Source of the DNA: Leptotrichia trevisanii DSM 22070
Lineage (GTDB): Bacteria > Fusobacteriota > Fusobacteriia > Fusobacteriales > Leptotrichiaceae
Direction: 5' to 3'
Assembly (NCBI RefSeq): GCF_000482505.1
Contig: NZ_AXVL01000005.1
Coordinates: 62,001-126,000 of the forward strand
DNA: 64,000 nucleotides
Both the position numbers and the translations under genes were made by a program. The notes beneath the pieces are model-generated. The model was not told where the DNA came from and made no database searches. It saw nothing but the letters and a program-made list of their open reading frames with translations. How positions within the stretch are numbered: position 1 is the stretch's first letter; each line of letters opens with the position of its first letter. This document shows positions 17,528 to 26,476 of the stretch, in pieces.

Positions 17528-18958
17528 TTAATAACTGAATACCAACGTTTTTATTACAACTGGCAAAACATTTCCATTTCCCAGTGGCGCTCCTATATCA
17601 ATATAATCTCCATCCCTCACTTTTACACTGTCTATGCAAATTATATCATAACCGTCAAGTTCCAGCTTCATACATTGTCCCAATACTTTTGCCATATCAT
17701 TTTCGACTATGACGATTACAGGATGACTTTTGTTATGTTTTCTTTTTACAACGTCTGAAATTACCGAAGACAGTTCCATTATGTCAGTATATGCCATATT
17801 ATGCTGCCCTTTAAAGGCAAGTGCTACATTTTCAATTTCATTTTCAGAGCTAAACCAGTTCAGTTTATCTTCAATAACTTTTCCAAGCTCATTAACTGGC
17901 AACTGCTCGTCTCCCTCAGACATTTTCAGCACAGGAATATTCTTTATTGGGAAAATTCCTTCAGTATAAGTTATTGTGCTTCCGCTTATTTCTGTCGTAT
18001 GGCTTCCTGCACCAACTACTGTCGCTCCAATTGTTTCGCTTAATTTCAGAGGCTCTATATTTAACTCTTTCAGGACTTTTACCATTTCCTCTCCAAAAAT
18101 TACTCCTATATCGTTATACTTGTACAAGTCCTTTTCAGTTCTTCCATAAACAAAATCTGCAATTCCTCCAGTAAACGAATAATGCTCAATATTGCCATTA
18201 TGCTTCCTAAAATCCTTATAAGTTACTATTTTACGATATAAATCAGTCTTTGGCAAAAGTTCAACGCTTTCAAAAATAAGCTGTGCCATTCTTCTTGTTA
18301 TTTTTCTTACATCCTGCTCGCTTATTCTTCTGCCTAACTCCATTTTTACATTCACATCATCGGCAATATCATACATTTTTTTGAAAATATAACGTATATT
18401 CCCATTTCCATCAAATTTTATAAGTCTTCCCCCAATGTCAAGACAGGTAGTATCTTCGACTTCCCCTCTGTTGAAAACTACAATGTTTGTAGTTCCTCCC
18501 CCAATATCAAAGTTTACAATACTTGTATTTTTCTCATCAGAATATCCGTAAGCTCCTGAACCTTTTCCAGCGATAATGCTTTCCAGATCGGGCCCTGCCG
18601 TTGCGACTACGAAATCTCCCGCCATTCCACTAAGAATTTGCAGCACTTCCTTCGCATTTTCCTTTCTTGCAGTATCTCCTGTTATTATTACAGCCCCTGT
18701 CGAAACATCTTTGTATTGAATATTGGCTTTTTTGTATTCAGATTCTATTATTTCCTTAACCTTTTTTGCATCTATTTTTGTTTCATTTTCTAATGGGGTA
18801 ATATAAATTTCACTTCTGTAAACAACTTCTTTTCCTATTATTTTAAGTTGAGGTGCTGTAAATGCAGTCCCTCTGTTCTCTATGTAAATTTTTGAGAAAA
18901 TAAGCTGTGTCGTAGAAGTCCCAATATCTATTCCTACACTTAATATTTCTTCTATCAT
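17528..18958 (-). CDS. eutA: Ethanolamine ammonia-lyase reactivating factor EutA
   Basis: 476 residues of an ASKHA/Hsp70-type ATPase that exchanges damaged cobalamin on EutBC. Motifs are [18 protein letters not shown] (phosphate 1), [19 protein letters not shown] (phosphate 2), [13 protein letters not shown] and [18 protein letters not shown]. The order eutV-W-A-B-C follows the Firmicutes pattern. Confidence 0.95.
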   Translation of the reverse strand: MIEEILSVGIDIGTSTTQLIFSKIYIENRGTAFTAPQLKIIGKEVVYRSEIYITPLENETKIDAKKVKEIIESEYKKANIQYKDVSTGAVIITGDTARKENAKEVLQILSGMAGDFVVATAGPDLESIIAGKGSGAYGYSDEKNTSIVNFDIGGGTTNIVVFNRGEVEDTTCLDIGGRLIKFDGNGNIRYIFKKMYDIADDVNVKMELGRRISEQDVRKITRRMAQLIFESVELLPKTDLYRKIVTYKDFRKHNGNIEHYSFTGGIADFVYGRTEKDLYKYNDIGVIFGEEMVKVLKELNIEPLKLSETIGATVVGAGSHTTEISGSTITYTEGIFPIKNIPVLKMSEGDEQLPVNELGKVIEDKLNWFSSENEIENVALAFKGQHNMAYTDIMELSSVISDVVKRKHNKSHPVIVIVENDMAKVLGQCMKLELDGYDIICIDSVKVRDGDYIDIGAPLGNGNVLPVVIKTLVFSY

Positions 18959-19005
18959 TACACAAGACTCCTTTGTCTTAATTAATATTTATCCCAAAAG
19001 ATAAA

Positions 19006-20409
19006 TCAATTTTCAAAACCAAAGCTGATTTCTGTTCCTTTCTCTCCAGTCTTTATATCCAGATTTCCATAAAGTTTTTCCTTCACAAGACTTTTTACTA
19101 TCCTTAGCCCGATGCTTCCCTTTTCAAAATCCTTTTCATTCATTCCGATTCCATTATCACTTATGGAAACACAGGACTTCATTTCCCCTTTTTTCACTTT
19201 AATCGTTATATGTCCCCTGTCCCGCTCCTTAAAAGCGTGCTTTATACAATTTTCCACAAGTTCATTCACTATAAGTGCAATGGTTGTAGCCTTATCTGAA
19301 TTAATTTCAAAGTTATCTCCAATTACATCTATTTTTAATTTCAAATGTCCCTCCAGATTTTCTCTCACCGAATTTTTTAGGATTTTATTTATAACCTCCT
19401 TTATTTCCAGCTCATCCAATCCATTTTGAGCAAGCAGCTCGTGAGTTACCGATATGCTTAAAATTCTGTTTATACTATCGCTAAATGCAGCTTTTACAGC
19501 TTTATCATCAGTTTTTCTTGCCTGTATCCTAAGAAGACTTGCGATTGTCTGTAAGTTATTTTTCACTCTATGATGTATTTCCTTAATTGCAACAGATTTT
19601 AAAATCAGTTCCTTTTCCTTGATTTTTATTTCTGTAATATCCTTTATAAATAAAACCACATTTTTAACATCTTTTGTTTCCTTTACCAGAATATATTCCA
19701 GACTTAAAACCATATTTGATATGTTTACATCCGATTTCTCCTTTACTTTCCCGCTTAGCACCTCTTCAAACTCAACATTGTCAATTACAATATTATCAAA
19801 TTTCTCTCCAAGGAAAAAATCCTTATAGCCTATCTTCCTGTACACATATTTTGCTCTGGAATTAGCATATATGCACACGCCTTCTTCATTAAAGATTATA
19901 ATTCCATCGTTAATATAGTCGATTATTTTCCGCTCCCGCCGCATTCCAACGGAACTCATAAGAATTTCATCAGTCGCATTGTTTAAAAAACTTAGCTCCT
20001 TATTGATGCTTTCCTCATTCACACCTTCCTCGACTATAAGAACGGCTATCACTGCACCATCTGTTTTATCGCTTCTTATAGGCACCACATTTTGCGTAAC
20101 ACTTTTATTTTCCTGCGTCAATGCCTTGTAGTCTCGTGACGGATGTCCAGTTTCCAGTGTTCTTAATACTGCTGGCTCATTTTTTCTATAGGCAAATTTT
20201 CCTACAACGCTTCGAGTATAGCTTGAACCCCGTCTTGGATTTGCCTCAGCAACTACAATCGCCGTATCCCTGTTTTCTGTCATACAATCAATAAATACGT
20301 CCGCCTTTAATAGTTTGCTCATAACAGGCAGCCCTTCACATATTTTTTCCAGCTTTTCAATATCCTTATTTGAAAGCCCCGTATATTGTTTACATATCGT
20401 TCTAAGCAT
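19006..20409 (-). CDS. eutW: Ethanolamine-sensing histidine kinase EutW
   Basis: 467 residues. An N-terminal sensory region (about 1-155) is followed by a PAS-like domain (about 160-265), a HisKA_2 dimerisation helix with KEIHHRVKNNLQTIASLLR (phospho-His near residue 280) and an HATPase domain (NELVENCIKHAF, SDNGIGM, GSIGLRIVKSLV). Members phosphorylate EutV in response to ethanolamine. I chose the second ATG, six bases after GGAG; it overlaps the eutV end by eight bases, indicating translational coupling. Confidence 0.93.
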   Translation of the reverse strand: MLRTICKQYTGLSNKDIEKLEKICEGLPVMSKLLKADVFIDCMTENRDTAIVVAEANPRRGSSYTRSVVGKFAYRKNEPAVLRTLETGHPSRDYKALTQENKSVTQNVVPIRSDKTDGAVIAVLIVEEGVNEESINKELSFLNNATDEILMSSVGMRRERKIIDYINDGIIIFNEEGVCIYANSRAKYVYRKIGYKDFFLGEKFDNIVIDNVEFEEVLSGKVKEKSDVNISNMVLSLEYILVKETKDVKNVVLFIKDITEIKIKEKELILKSVAIKEIHHRVKNNLQTIASLLRIQARKTDDKAVKAAFSDSINRILSISVTHELLAQNGLDELEIKEVINKILKNSVRENLEGHLKLKIDVIGDNFEINSDKATTIALIVNELVENCIKHAFKERDRGHITIKVKKGEMKSCVSISDNGIGMNEKDFEKGSIGLRIVKSLVKEKLYGNLDIKTGEKGTEISFGFEN

Positions 20410-20980
20410 TTTCATCTCCAGATAAAATTATAATATCGGCTATTTTCCCCATGTCGCACCGTTTGTTCATGCTAAGTGTCCTTATGTACTCGTATGCCTC
20501 ATTTTCAGTGAAATTCCTTGTTTTCATCAAAATGCTTTTGGCTATGTCTATTTTTTTTCTATCCTCCAGCTTCTGACTCGTTTTTAAATATTTCTTTTCC
20601 AGTTCCTCAAATTCTTCCTGTTTGTTAAATATGATTTCCAAATTAGGAATAAAGGACTTTTCGTCAATGGGCTTCACTATATATCCTATTATTCCTATAC
20701 TTTTAGCTTCCTCTATAAATTCCTTGTTGGAATAGGCTGTAAGTAAAACAATACCTCTAGACAATTTCTCCTTCGTTATTACTTTCGCCGCTTTCAGTCC
20801 ATCCAGTATAGGCATCTTAATATCCATTATTACAAAATCAGGTTTATACTTCCTGCTTTGCTCTATTGCATCAAATCCATCTCCCGCCTCAGCAACTACA
20901 TCGTAATTTGCTTCCCTAAGTATCTCGCAAATGTCCATTCTTGTTATCGGCTCATCGTCTACAACTATTATTTTTCTCAT
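20402..20980 (-). CDS. eutV: Response regulator EutV with ANTAR RNA-binding domain
   Basis: 192 residues. The receiver domain has D8/D9, phosphoacceptor D53 in IMDIKMP, T81 and K103. A coiled linker leads to an ANTAR domain (about 135-185, KKIDIAKSILMKTRNFTENEAYEYIRTLSM). Phosphorylated EutV dimers bind paired hexaloop hairpins in nascent mRNA and prevent terminator formation. A fitting leader exists at the head of this operon (28777-28867), so the operon probably regulates itself. Confidence 0.95.
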   Translation of the reverse strand: MRKIIVVDDEPITRMDICEILREANYDVVAEAGDGFDAIEQSRKYKPDFVIMDIKMPILDGLKAAKVITKEKLSRGIVLLTAYSNKEFIEEAKSIGIIGYIVKPIDEKSFIPNLEIIFNKQEEFEELEKKYLKTSQKLEDRKKIDIAKSILMKTRNFTENEAYEYIRTLSMNKRCDMGKIADIIILSGDENA

Positions 20981-21001
20981 CTTTTTCTCTTTTCCTAAAA
21001 T

Positions 21002-22120
21002 TTAATATAAATCTGTCAATAACTGCTTCATTTCAATTCTGCTAAATCTTCGTGGATTTTCTCCTGTACACATATCATTTTCTATTTGATCAATTATGCC
21101 TTCCATTTCATCAAAATATTGTTCTTTCGGGATTCCAAGTTCACTTAAACTGTTTGGTATTCCCATTTTAGCTGCTCTCATTTTAATAGCCTTTGCCAGT
21201 ATCTCCACACCTTCTACATCTTCTTTAGGAGAAAATCCTAACGCTTCCACAATTTCCCTGTAATATTTTGCCGCATTTTTATTTCGTGCATTAAATTGTA
21301 CAACTTTTGACATGATTACAGCATTTAATCTTCCATGCGGTTTATGAAATCTTGCTCCCAGAGAATGTGCTATGCTGTGATTTATTCCCAGTCCTGCATT
21401 GCTAAATGCAACTCCCGCCATACAAGAGGCAATCTGTAAATTAATTCTTTCTCTTTCCAGCTGCGGATTTTCAAAATTACTTACCAAGTCAGCAAATACT
21501 GTCTTTATCGCTCCAATGGCAAATGTATTTGTAAACAGGTTTCTAGATTTTGAAACATATGCTTCTATAGCATGTGTCAAAACATCCATTCCTGTGTCCG
21601 CAATTATTGATGGCGGAAGAGTTTTTATAAATTCTGGATTTAAGATTGCTATGTCAGGAAGCATTTCGCTATCGCTTAGCGGTATTTTTTTATCTTTTGT
21701 TGTAACAACTGCATAAGATGTCACTTCCGAACCTGTTCCGCTCGTTGTTGGAATAGCAATGAATTTTGGCTTTTTATTTTGTCCCATTGCCCTTTTTATC
21801 TGATTTGTAAAATAAATCATTGATTTACAGGCATCTATTGGTGAACCTCCTCCAAGTGCTATTATGCAGTCGGGATCATATGCACTTAATTCCAGCATTC
21901 CCTCTATAATTTCCTCATCTGTAGGATCCGGTTTAACATCCGAATATATTTTGGCATCTATTCCTCTTGATTTTAAGATATTTGTTATTCTGTCTACAAC
22001 TTTTAGCTTTACCATATTTTCATCTGTAACTAAAAATACTTTTTCCATTTCCAATGTTCTTAATATATCCAAAGAGTTAGCACCATAATGGATATCCGGC
22101 TTTATTTGAAATAACCCCAT
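21002..22120 (-). CDS. eutG: Iron-containing alcohol dehydrogenase (EutG-like)
   Basis: 372 residues of the group III, Fe-dependent alcohol dehydrogenase family. Motifs: ALGGGSPIDACKSM (NAD binding), IPTTSGTGSEVTSYAVVT, DTGMDVLTHAIEAYVSK (metal Asp and His) and GINHSIAHSLGARFHKPHG (metal His residues). It would reduce microcompartment acetaldehyde to ethanol and regenerate NAD+ for EutE. I chose the ATG nine bases after AAGGAA over a GTG abutting the ribosome site. It is the gene before eutVW. Confidence 0.92.
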   Translation of the reverse strand: MGLFQIKPDIHYGANSLDILRTLEMEKVFLVTDENMVKLKVVDRITNILKSRGIDAKIYSDVKPDPTDEEIIEGMLELSAYDPDCIIALGGGSPIDACKSMIYFTNQIKRAMGQNKKPKFIAIPTTSGTGSEVTSYAVVTTKDKKIPLSDSEMLPDIAILNPEFIKTLPPSIIADTGMDVLTHAIEAYVSKSRNLFTNTFAIGAIKTVFADLVSNFENPQLERERINLQIASCMAGVAFSNAGLGINHSIAHSLGARFHKPHGRLNAVIMSKVVQFNARNKNAAKYYREIVEALGFSPKEDVEGVEILAKAIKMRAAKMGIPNSLSELGIPKEQYFDEMEGIIDQIENDMCTGENPRRFSRIEMKQLLTDLY

Positions 22121-22196
22121 CAAATCCACTTCCTTTCTATTGCATGCTCAAGCCCCTTTAATGTCCAGCTTAAAAGTAAGTAATTCCAGGGGTGAG

Positions 22197-22232
22197 CAAA
22201 ATAGTCATAACTTTTAAATTTAGTTCTAAAGT
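22197..22232 (-). repeat. Conserved non-coding segment, copy 2 (before eutG)
   Basis: Counterpart of 14411-14447, containing AAAAGTTATGACTATTTTG on the minus strand. It is followed by GCTCACCCCT pairing imperfectly with AGGGGCTTGAGC (between about 22200 and 22150), without a T-run, so it is not a standard terminator. Confidence 0.45.
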
Positions 22233-22236
22233 AGGT

Positions 22237-22545
22237 TTACTGTAGTTCCTTTAATTTGGATAATATTTTCTGGACTGTTTCAGGATCTGTTATTTTGTAA
22301 TCTTTTACGAGTATTTCAATCGCTTTCTTTTCCAAATCTCCACAATCCTTTCCCACATCTTTTCTGATGTTATTTCCCGATTCACAGTTTGACTTGCAGC
22401 AAGATTTTTCATATCTTACTTCAACTCCCTGTTCCCTAATCATGTCCTTTGCCCCGGGAGTAATAATCATATCAGCCTGAACCACCAGTTCCTTATCTTG
22501 AACATATTCAAAAAGATTTTTTACCGTTATCAATCTTTTTCTCAT
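22237..22545 (-). CDS. Small eut-operon protein with EutQ-like N-terminus
   Basis: 102 residues, function not known to me. The N-terminal 45 residues (RKRLITVKNLFEYVQDK, then IITPGAKDMIREQGVEVRYE) resemble the N-terminal segments of EutQ and EutT, which carry the same 'ITPxAxxxxxxxxIxxxY' pattern. A cysteine-rich linker, CCKSNC, and a charged C-terminal helix (KKAIEILVKDYKITDPETVQKIL) follow. The Cys cluster could bind metal. Ribosome site AAAGGAG precedes the start. It is the gene immediately downstream of eutN. Confidence 0.75.
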   Translation of the reverse strand: MRKRLITVKNLFEYVQDKELVVQADMIITPGAKDMIREQGVEVRYEKSCCKSNCESGNNIRKDVGKDCGDLEKKAIEILVKDYKITDPETVQKILSKLKELQ

Positions 22546-22550
22546 TTTTT

Positions 22551-22820
22551 TTACTCCTTTTCTGATTCCAAACTGTCTATTATTCCCACAATAGTTGCAT
22601 CCACTGGAGTTTCAGCATCAAATATATGTCTTGCAGAGCTTCCTGTAACAATTATCACTTTGTCGCCTTGTCCAGCGCCAATGTAATCAGCTGCCACAAT
22701 TTTTCTGCTTCCACGTCTTTCATCTGTCCCTTCCACTTCAACTACCATTAGTTTTAGTCCTTTCAGTTTTTCATCCTTCCTTGTTGCCCAGACATTATCT
22801 ACAACTTTTCCAATTAACAT
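22551..22820 (-). CDS. eutN: Microcompartment vertex protein EutN
   Basis: 89 residues of the EutN/CcmL pentamer family that caps shell vertices. It begins MLIGKVVDNVWATRKDEKLKG, with KIVAADYIGAGQGDKVIIVTGSSAR in the middle and PVDATIVGIID near the end, all typical. The ATG overlaps the upstream stop region as TAATATG and has GAGGG before it; an earlier in-frame ATG inside the upstream gene is not preferred. Confidence 0.95.
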   Translation of the reverse strand: MLIGKVVDNVWATRKDEKLKGLKLMVVEVEGTDERRGSRKIVAADYIGAGQGDKVIIVTGSSARHIFDAETPVDATIVGIIDSLESEKE

Positions 22821-22821
22821 A

Positions 22822-23466
22822 TTATTTCCCTCTTTCATAGCACAATTCAATGCTATTTTCTTTTATATAATCCATCGCAAGGGAAGTTATTTTACCTTTT
22901 CCATCAACTACGAGTGTTTGATTTTTTAGTCCCAGCTTTTTTAGCCCACTTTCTGTTACCAAGCCCTTCAAATAAACCTTTTCTTTGGCATTAAAAATAT
23001 TTTTAACTTCCGTTCTTTTTACAACCTTTATTCCAAATTCCCTGACTTTGTCAAGATACCCGTCATAAAGATTGATTAATGCAGCAGGTTTAGTATATTT
23101 TTTATATTCCAGCCCTTCCTCCACAAGCACGACTTTACCATCGTTAAAAAGAAATTCCGTTATAATGCTTTTTCTCCCTTGTGAAAGTTCAATCAGTTCA
23201 TTTATTCCAAGTGTTGATACGACAAGTATTTTTTTATTTTCACATTGTCCAATGGCTTCCCATTTGCTGTCTAACTTTACATTTTCTACGAATGATGTTT
23301 CTTTTTTTAATTCGTCCTTTAAAATTTCATCATTTCCCAAAAAAGCCACTATTATTGATTTTTTAAAAATAATCTCATTATTTTCAGACAAATTTTCATT
23401 TTCCTTTTTGGCAATTTCCTTTAACACTTCCCTTGCAAGCACTTCTATCAAATTCTGAGTATCCAT
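22822..23466 (-). CDS. Eut-operon protein of unknown function (possibly TIGR02536 type)
   Basis: 214 residues. Non-proteobacterial eut operons carry an uncharacterised protein of about this size (TIGR02536 family); the position and length fit, but I cannot confirm membership. The first 20 residues (DTQNLIEVLAREVLKEIAKK) form an amphipathic helix like a shell-targeting peptide. The middle has alternating strands and helices of Rossmann-like character. The C-terminus, KITSLAMDYIKENSIELCYE, repeats the pattern seen in the 102-residue protein and EutT. It lies between pduL and eutN. Confidence 0.7.
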   Translation of the reverse strand: MDTQNLIEVLAREVLKEIAKKENENLSENNEIIFKKSIIVAFLGNDEILKDELKKETSFVENVKLDSKWEAIGQCENKKILVVSTLGINELIELSQGRKSIITEFLFNDGKVVLVEEGLEYKKYTKPAALINLYDGYLDKVREFGIKVVKRTEVKNIFNAKEKVYLKGLVTESGLKKLGLKNQTLVVDGKGKITSLAMDYIKENSIELCYERGK

Positions 23467-23493
23467 TTTATCTCCTCACAATGCCTTTTACAG

Positions 23494-24129
23494 CTATTTT
23501 TCAATACTTCCAGTTACTCCTGAAGTATACCCGCAAGAATTAGCTTCATCATAATCTATGTGCATGCTCAGTCTAAAACTATCCTTTACTCTTATTAAGA
23601 CATCATCAAATATTAACGGCCTGTCGCTGTGAATTTTCACTTTCACAGTTTCACCGTCCTTTACAGAAAGTCTTTTTGCATCTTCATTTGTCATATGAAT
23701 ATGTCTTTTGGCAACGATGACGCCTTTATCCAGCTGCACGTACTTATCGCCTACACCTAGCAGTATTCCAGGCGTCCCTTCGATTTTTCCGCTTTCCCTT
23801 ATCACTCCTTTGACTCCTATTTCACGGCAGTCAGTAAGCGATAATTCCACTTGTGAAAAATTTCTGCACGGCCCCAATATTGCAACGTTTGAAAACTCTC
23901 CTTTCGGCCCGATTACTCTGACTCTTTCCTTTGCCGCAAACTGTCCCGGCTGTGATAAGTCCTTTGCTGGTGTCAGTTCATAACCTTTTCCAAAAAGTGC
24001 TTCCACGTGTTCCCTTGTAAGATGTACATGCCGTCCCGAAGCCTCCACCATAAAGATGTTATCCTTTTCTGCACTCAAAATTTTCTGTAATTTTTCCCTT
24101 ATTATTCTCTCCAATTCATTTCTGTCCAT
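23494..24129 (-). CDS. eutD: PduL-type phosphate acetyltransferase
   Basis: 211 residues of the PduL family, which converts acetyl-CoA and phosphate to acetyl-phosphate and recycles CoA within microcompartments. The two metal sites are SGRHVHLTREHVEALFG and VAKRHIHMTNEDAKRL; GPCRNFSQVELSLTDCREIG joins them. The N-terminal helix MDRNELERIIREKLQKIL is a probable encapsulation peptide. It replaces the unrelated Pta-type EutD of enterics. Symbol eutD is used for role, not homology. Confidence 0.93.
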   Translation of the reverse strand: MDRNELERIIREKLQKILSAEKDNIFMVEASGRHVHLTREHVEALFGKGYELTPAKDLSQPGQFAAKERVRVIGPKGEFSNVAILGPCRNFSQVELSLTDCREIGVKGVIRESGKIEGTPGILLGVGDKYVQLDKGVIVAKRHIHMTNEDAKRLSVKDGETVKVKIHSDRPLIFDDVLIRVKDSFRLSMHIDYDEANSCGYTSGVTGSIEK

Positions 24130-24150
24130 AGTATCTCCCGAAATTTGAGA

Positions 24151-24933
24151 TTACTTATAATCTCCATTATTTGCCTTTAGCATCATTAAGTACAATATAC
24201 TGCTCAGACGGTTCAATGCCTTTAGCATATCCACCCTTTCCACTTTTCCTTCCTTGTAAAAAGCGTCAACTGCGGCAACTTCACATTCCCTCGACAAAGC
24301 TCTCAGATAATTTATATCAATAACTGATTCATCAAAATCTATGTTTATTTCAAACAGATGCCCTGTTTTAAAATATTTTACCGTATTATGAGTTATGTCC
24401 TTTAATGTGTCAATATCGTATCCCAGCACATCCTTTTCCTGAAATTCCATATCAGTCATTTCGCTTATAAATAAATCCCGTACAAATCTATATACTTGTG
24501 CAAAGTCGCCTTCCAGCTTTTTATTCTTCTCATATTTTTTCCAATATCTTATTATTTCAGCCTGTAAAATATCAAATTTCCCTCTTAAAACAATTCTTTT
24601 ATGATTTTTTACAACCAGATTATCTCCAAAAAGCTGAGTCATAAATTCAGGCTTCTTATCGTAAACTGCTCCCGTTATATAATCCCTGTACTGCCGTTTT
24701 TTAATAACTTTTTCTTCGGAAGCATTAGCCGGAGAATCTTTAACTTTGTTTTCAGCAGTCTTCTCATTATTGACAAATTTTTCCTGCGACTTCTTTATCC
24801 TGAAATCAATTTTTTTTACATTTAAAAATTCTCTTGCTGACGGTGTAAGGATGTCCTTTTCAGTTATATGTATTTTTTCAAGCTGCCCTTCCTTATCTAA
24901 TTTTCTAAGCATTCCTTCTGTTATAACAGGCAT
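24151..24933 (-). CDS. eutT: Corrinoid adenosyltransferase EutT
   Basis: 260 residues; makes adenosylcobalamin for EutBC. The start is MPVITEGMLRKL with ILTPSAREFLNVKKI, the typical N-terminal EutT segment. The helical adenosyltransferase core includes LRGKFDILQAEIIRYW and AVDAFYKEGKVERVDMLKALN. The enteric H-x11-CC-x2-C metal motif is absent: only one Cys (RECEVAAVDA) occurs in the whole protein. Firmicutes members lacking this motif have been described as metal-independent, so this is likely the same class. Confidence 0.92.
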   Translation of the reverse strand: MPVITEGMLRKLDKEGQLEKIHITEKDILTPSAREFLNVKKIDFRIKKSQEKFVNNEKTAENKVKDSPANASEEKVIKKRQYRDYITGAVYDKKPEFMTQLFGDNLVVKNHKRIVLRGKFDILQAEIIRYWKKYEKNKKLEGDFAQVYRFVRDLFISEMTDMEFQEKDVLGYDIDTLKDITHNTVKYFKTGHLFEINIDFDESVIDINYLRALSRECEVAAVDAFYKEGKVERVDMLKALNRLSSILYLMMLKANNGDYK

Positions 24934-24950
24934 TTTTTATCACACCCTAT

Positions 24951-26426
24951 CTATTTTTTATAAATTCCGTCCAATACTTTTCTTATGATACTTTCTATAT
25001 CACTCTCACTAATTTGTGAACCGCTTCCAGTATTCAGTCCACACTCGTCTGTACAGTTGCCTTCATTTTTCAATGCTTCCAGTTCCTTTGTTCCGTAAGC
25101 CACCCTTCTAATATTTATAAGATTTAAAGGCCCTATATTGTCAGAAGTTGCACTTCCTCCAACTGTTCCACATCCTAATGTGAATGCAGGTATAAGGTTA
25201 GTTGTAGCTCCAACTCCTCCAAGTGCCGCAGGTGTGTTTACAAGCAGTCTTGAAACTGGTTTTTTGAGTGAAAATTCCCTTATGATATTTTCGTTGTTTG
25301 TGTGCATTGACATTGTGTGTCCAATTCCTTCATTTTCAAGTATTTCTATACATTTTTCACACGCTTTTTCCCAATTTTCCTCTATGTAAAATCCTAATAC
25401 AGGACATAATTTTTCTCTCGAATAAGGATTCAAGTGCGAAACTTCCGTTTCTTCTGAAATTAATACCTTTGTAGCTACAGGAACTGTTATTCCCGCCATT
25501 GCAGCTATATACAAAGCTGTTTTTCCAACTATTTTCGGATTCATAGTATTGTTGGCTCTCATCAGAATTTTTCCAACTTTCTCCCTTTCATCCTTGTTCA
25601 AGAAATATGCACCTTGCCGCTTCAATTCGTCCACAACCTGATGTTTTATTACTTCTTCCGTAACAATTGACTGCTCTGATGCGCAAATTATCCCGTTGTC
25701 GAAAGTTTTGCTGTCTATTATTCTCTTAATCGCCTTTCTGATGTCTGCACTTCTTTCAATGAATGAAGGCCCGTTTCCCGGCCCCACTCCTATCGCAGGT
25801 GTTCCAGAGCTGTAAGCGGCTCTTACCATCGCTTCCCCACCTGTCGCAAGAATCAATGAAGTTTTTTTATGTTTCATAAGTTCCTGCGTACCTTGCAGTG
25901 CAGGTGTCCTTATAACTCCAATTAAGCCTTTCGGAGCACCTTTTCTTTCAGCAGCCTTTATTAAATATTCAGCAGTTTTTATTATACAGTCCTTTGCATT
26001 CGGGTGAGGACTTACAATTACTGCATTTCCTGCCTTTAATGAAATCATTATTTTGTATATTGTTGTGGAAGTAGGGTTTGTGGAAGGGATTAATGCTGCA
26101 ATTATTCCCATTGGAACTCCTATTTCTATTATTCCCTTTTCCTTATCTTCACAAATTATCCCTTTTGTTTTCAAATCCTTTATTGCCTCATACACACCAG
26201 CTGAAGCCAGTCTATTTTTCAGCACTTTATCTTCCCAGCGTCCAAACCCTGTTTCTTCATTAGCCAGTTTTGCCAGTTCCACATCGTGTTTTTGGGCTTC
26301 TTCACATATTTCCCCTACTATTTCATCAATTTGAGCCTGTGAGAACTGACTGTATTCTTCAAATGCCCTGCTTGCATCATTTAATAAATCCCTTACTTCC
26401 TGTATTGATTGCAAATCTTTATCCAT
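24951..26426 (-). CDS. eutE: CoA-acylating acetaldehyde dehydrogenase EutE
   Basis: 491 residues; oxidises acetaldehyde to acetyl-CoA with NAD+. Features are IALIP-type segment GIIAALIPSTNPTSTTIYK, NAVIVSPHPNAK, catalytic Cys near residue 248 in DNGIICASEQ, and GPLNLINIRRVAYGTKE. The C-terminal helix ESDIESIIRKVLDGIYKK, after a Gly/Ser linker, looks like a shell-targeting peptide, here at the C-terminus. I chose the ATG six bases after AAAGGA. A stem-loop separates it from eutM. Confidence 0.95.
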   Translation of the reverse strand: MDKDLQSIQEVRDLLNDASRAFEEYSQFSQAQIDEIVGEICEEAQKHDVELAKLANEETGFGRWEDKVLKNRLASAGVYEAIKDLKTKGIICEDKEKGIIEIGVPMGIIAALIPSTNPTSTTIYKIMISLKAGNAVIVSPHPNAKDCIIKTAEYLIKAAERKGAPKGLIGVIRTPALQGTQELMKHKKTSLILATGGEAMVRAAYSSGTPAIGVGPGNGPSFIERSADIRKAIKRIIDSKTFDNGIICASEQSIVTEEVIKHQVVDELKRQGAYFLNKDEREKVGKILMRANNTMNPKIVGKTALYIAAMAGITVPVATKVLISEETEVSHLNPYSREKLCPVLGFYIEENWEKACEKCIEILENEGIGHTMSMHTNNENIIREFSLKKPVSRLLVNTPAALGGVGATTNLIPAFTLGCGTVGGSATSDNIGPLNLINIRRVAYGTKELEALKNEGNCTDECGLNTGSGSQISESDIESIIRKVLDGIYKK

Positions 26427-26442
26427 AGTCTGTCCTTTCCAC

Positions 26443-26468
26443 AAATAACCACCGTTTACCGGTTATTT
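26443..26468 (-). other. Intergenic stem-loop between eutM and eutE
   Basis: AAATAACC and GGTTATTT form a perfect 8-bp stem with a 10-base loop that can itself rearrange (ACCG with CGGT). There is no T-run after it. It could be a processing or stability hairpin that lets the shell gene be expressed above the enzyme gene; this is inferred. Confidence 0.4.
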
Positions 26469-26476
26469 AAGTTCTC

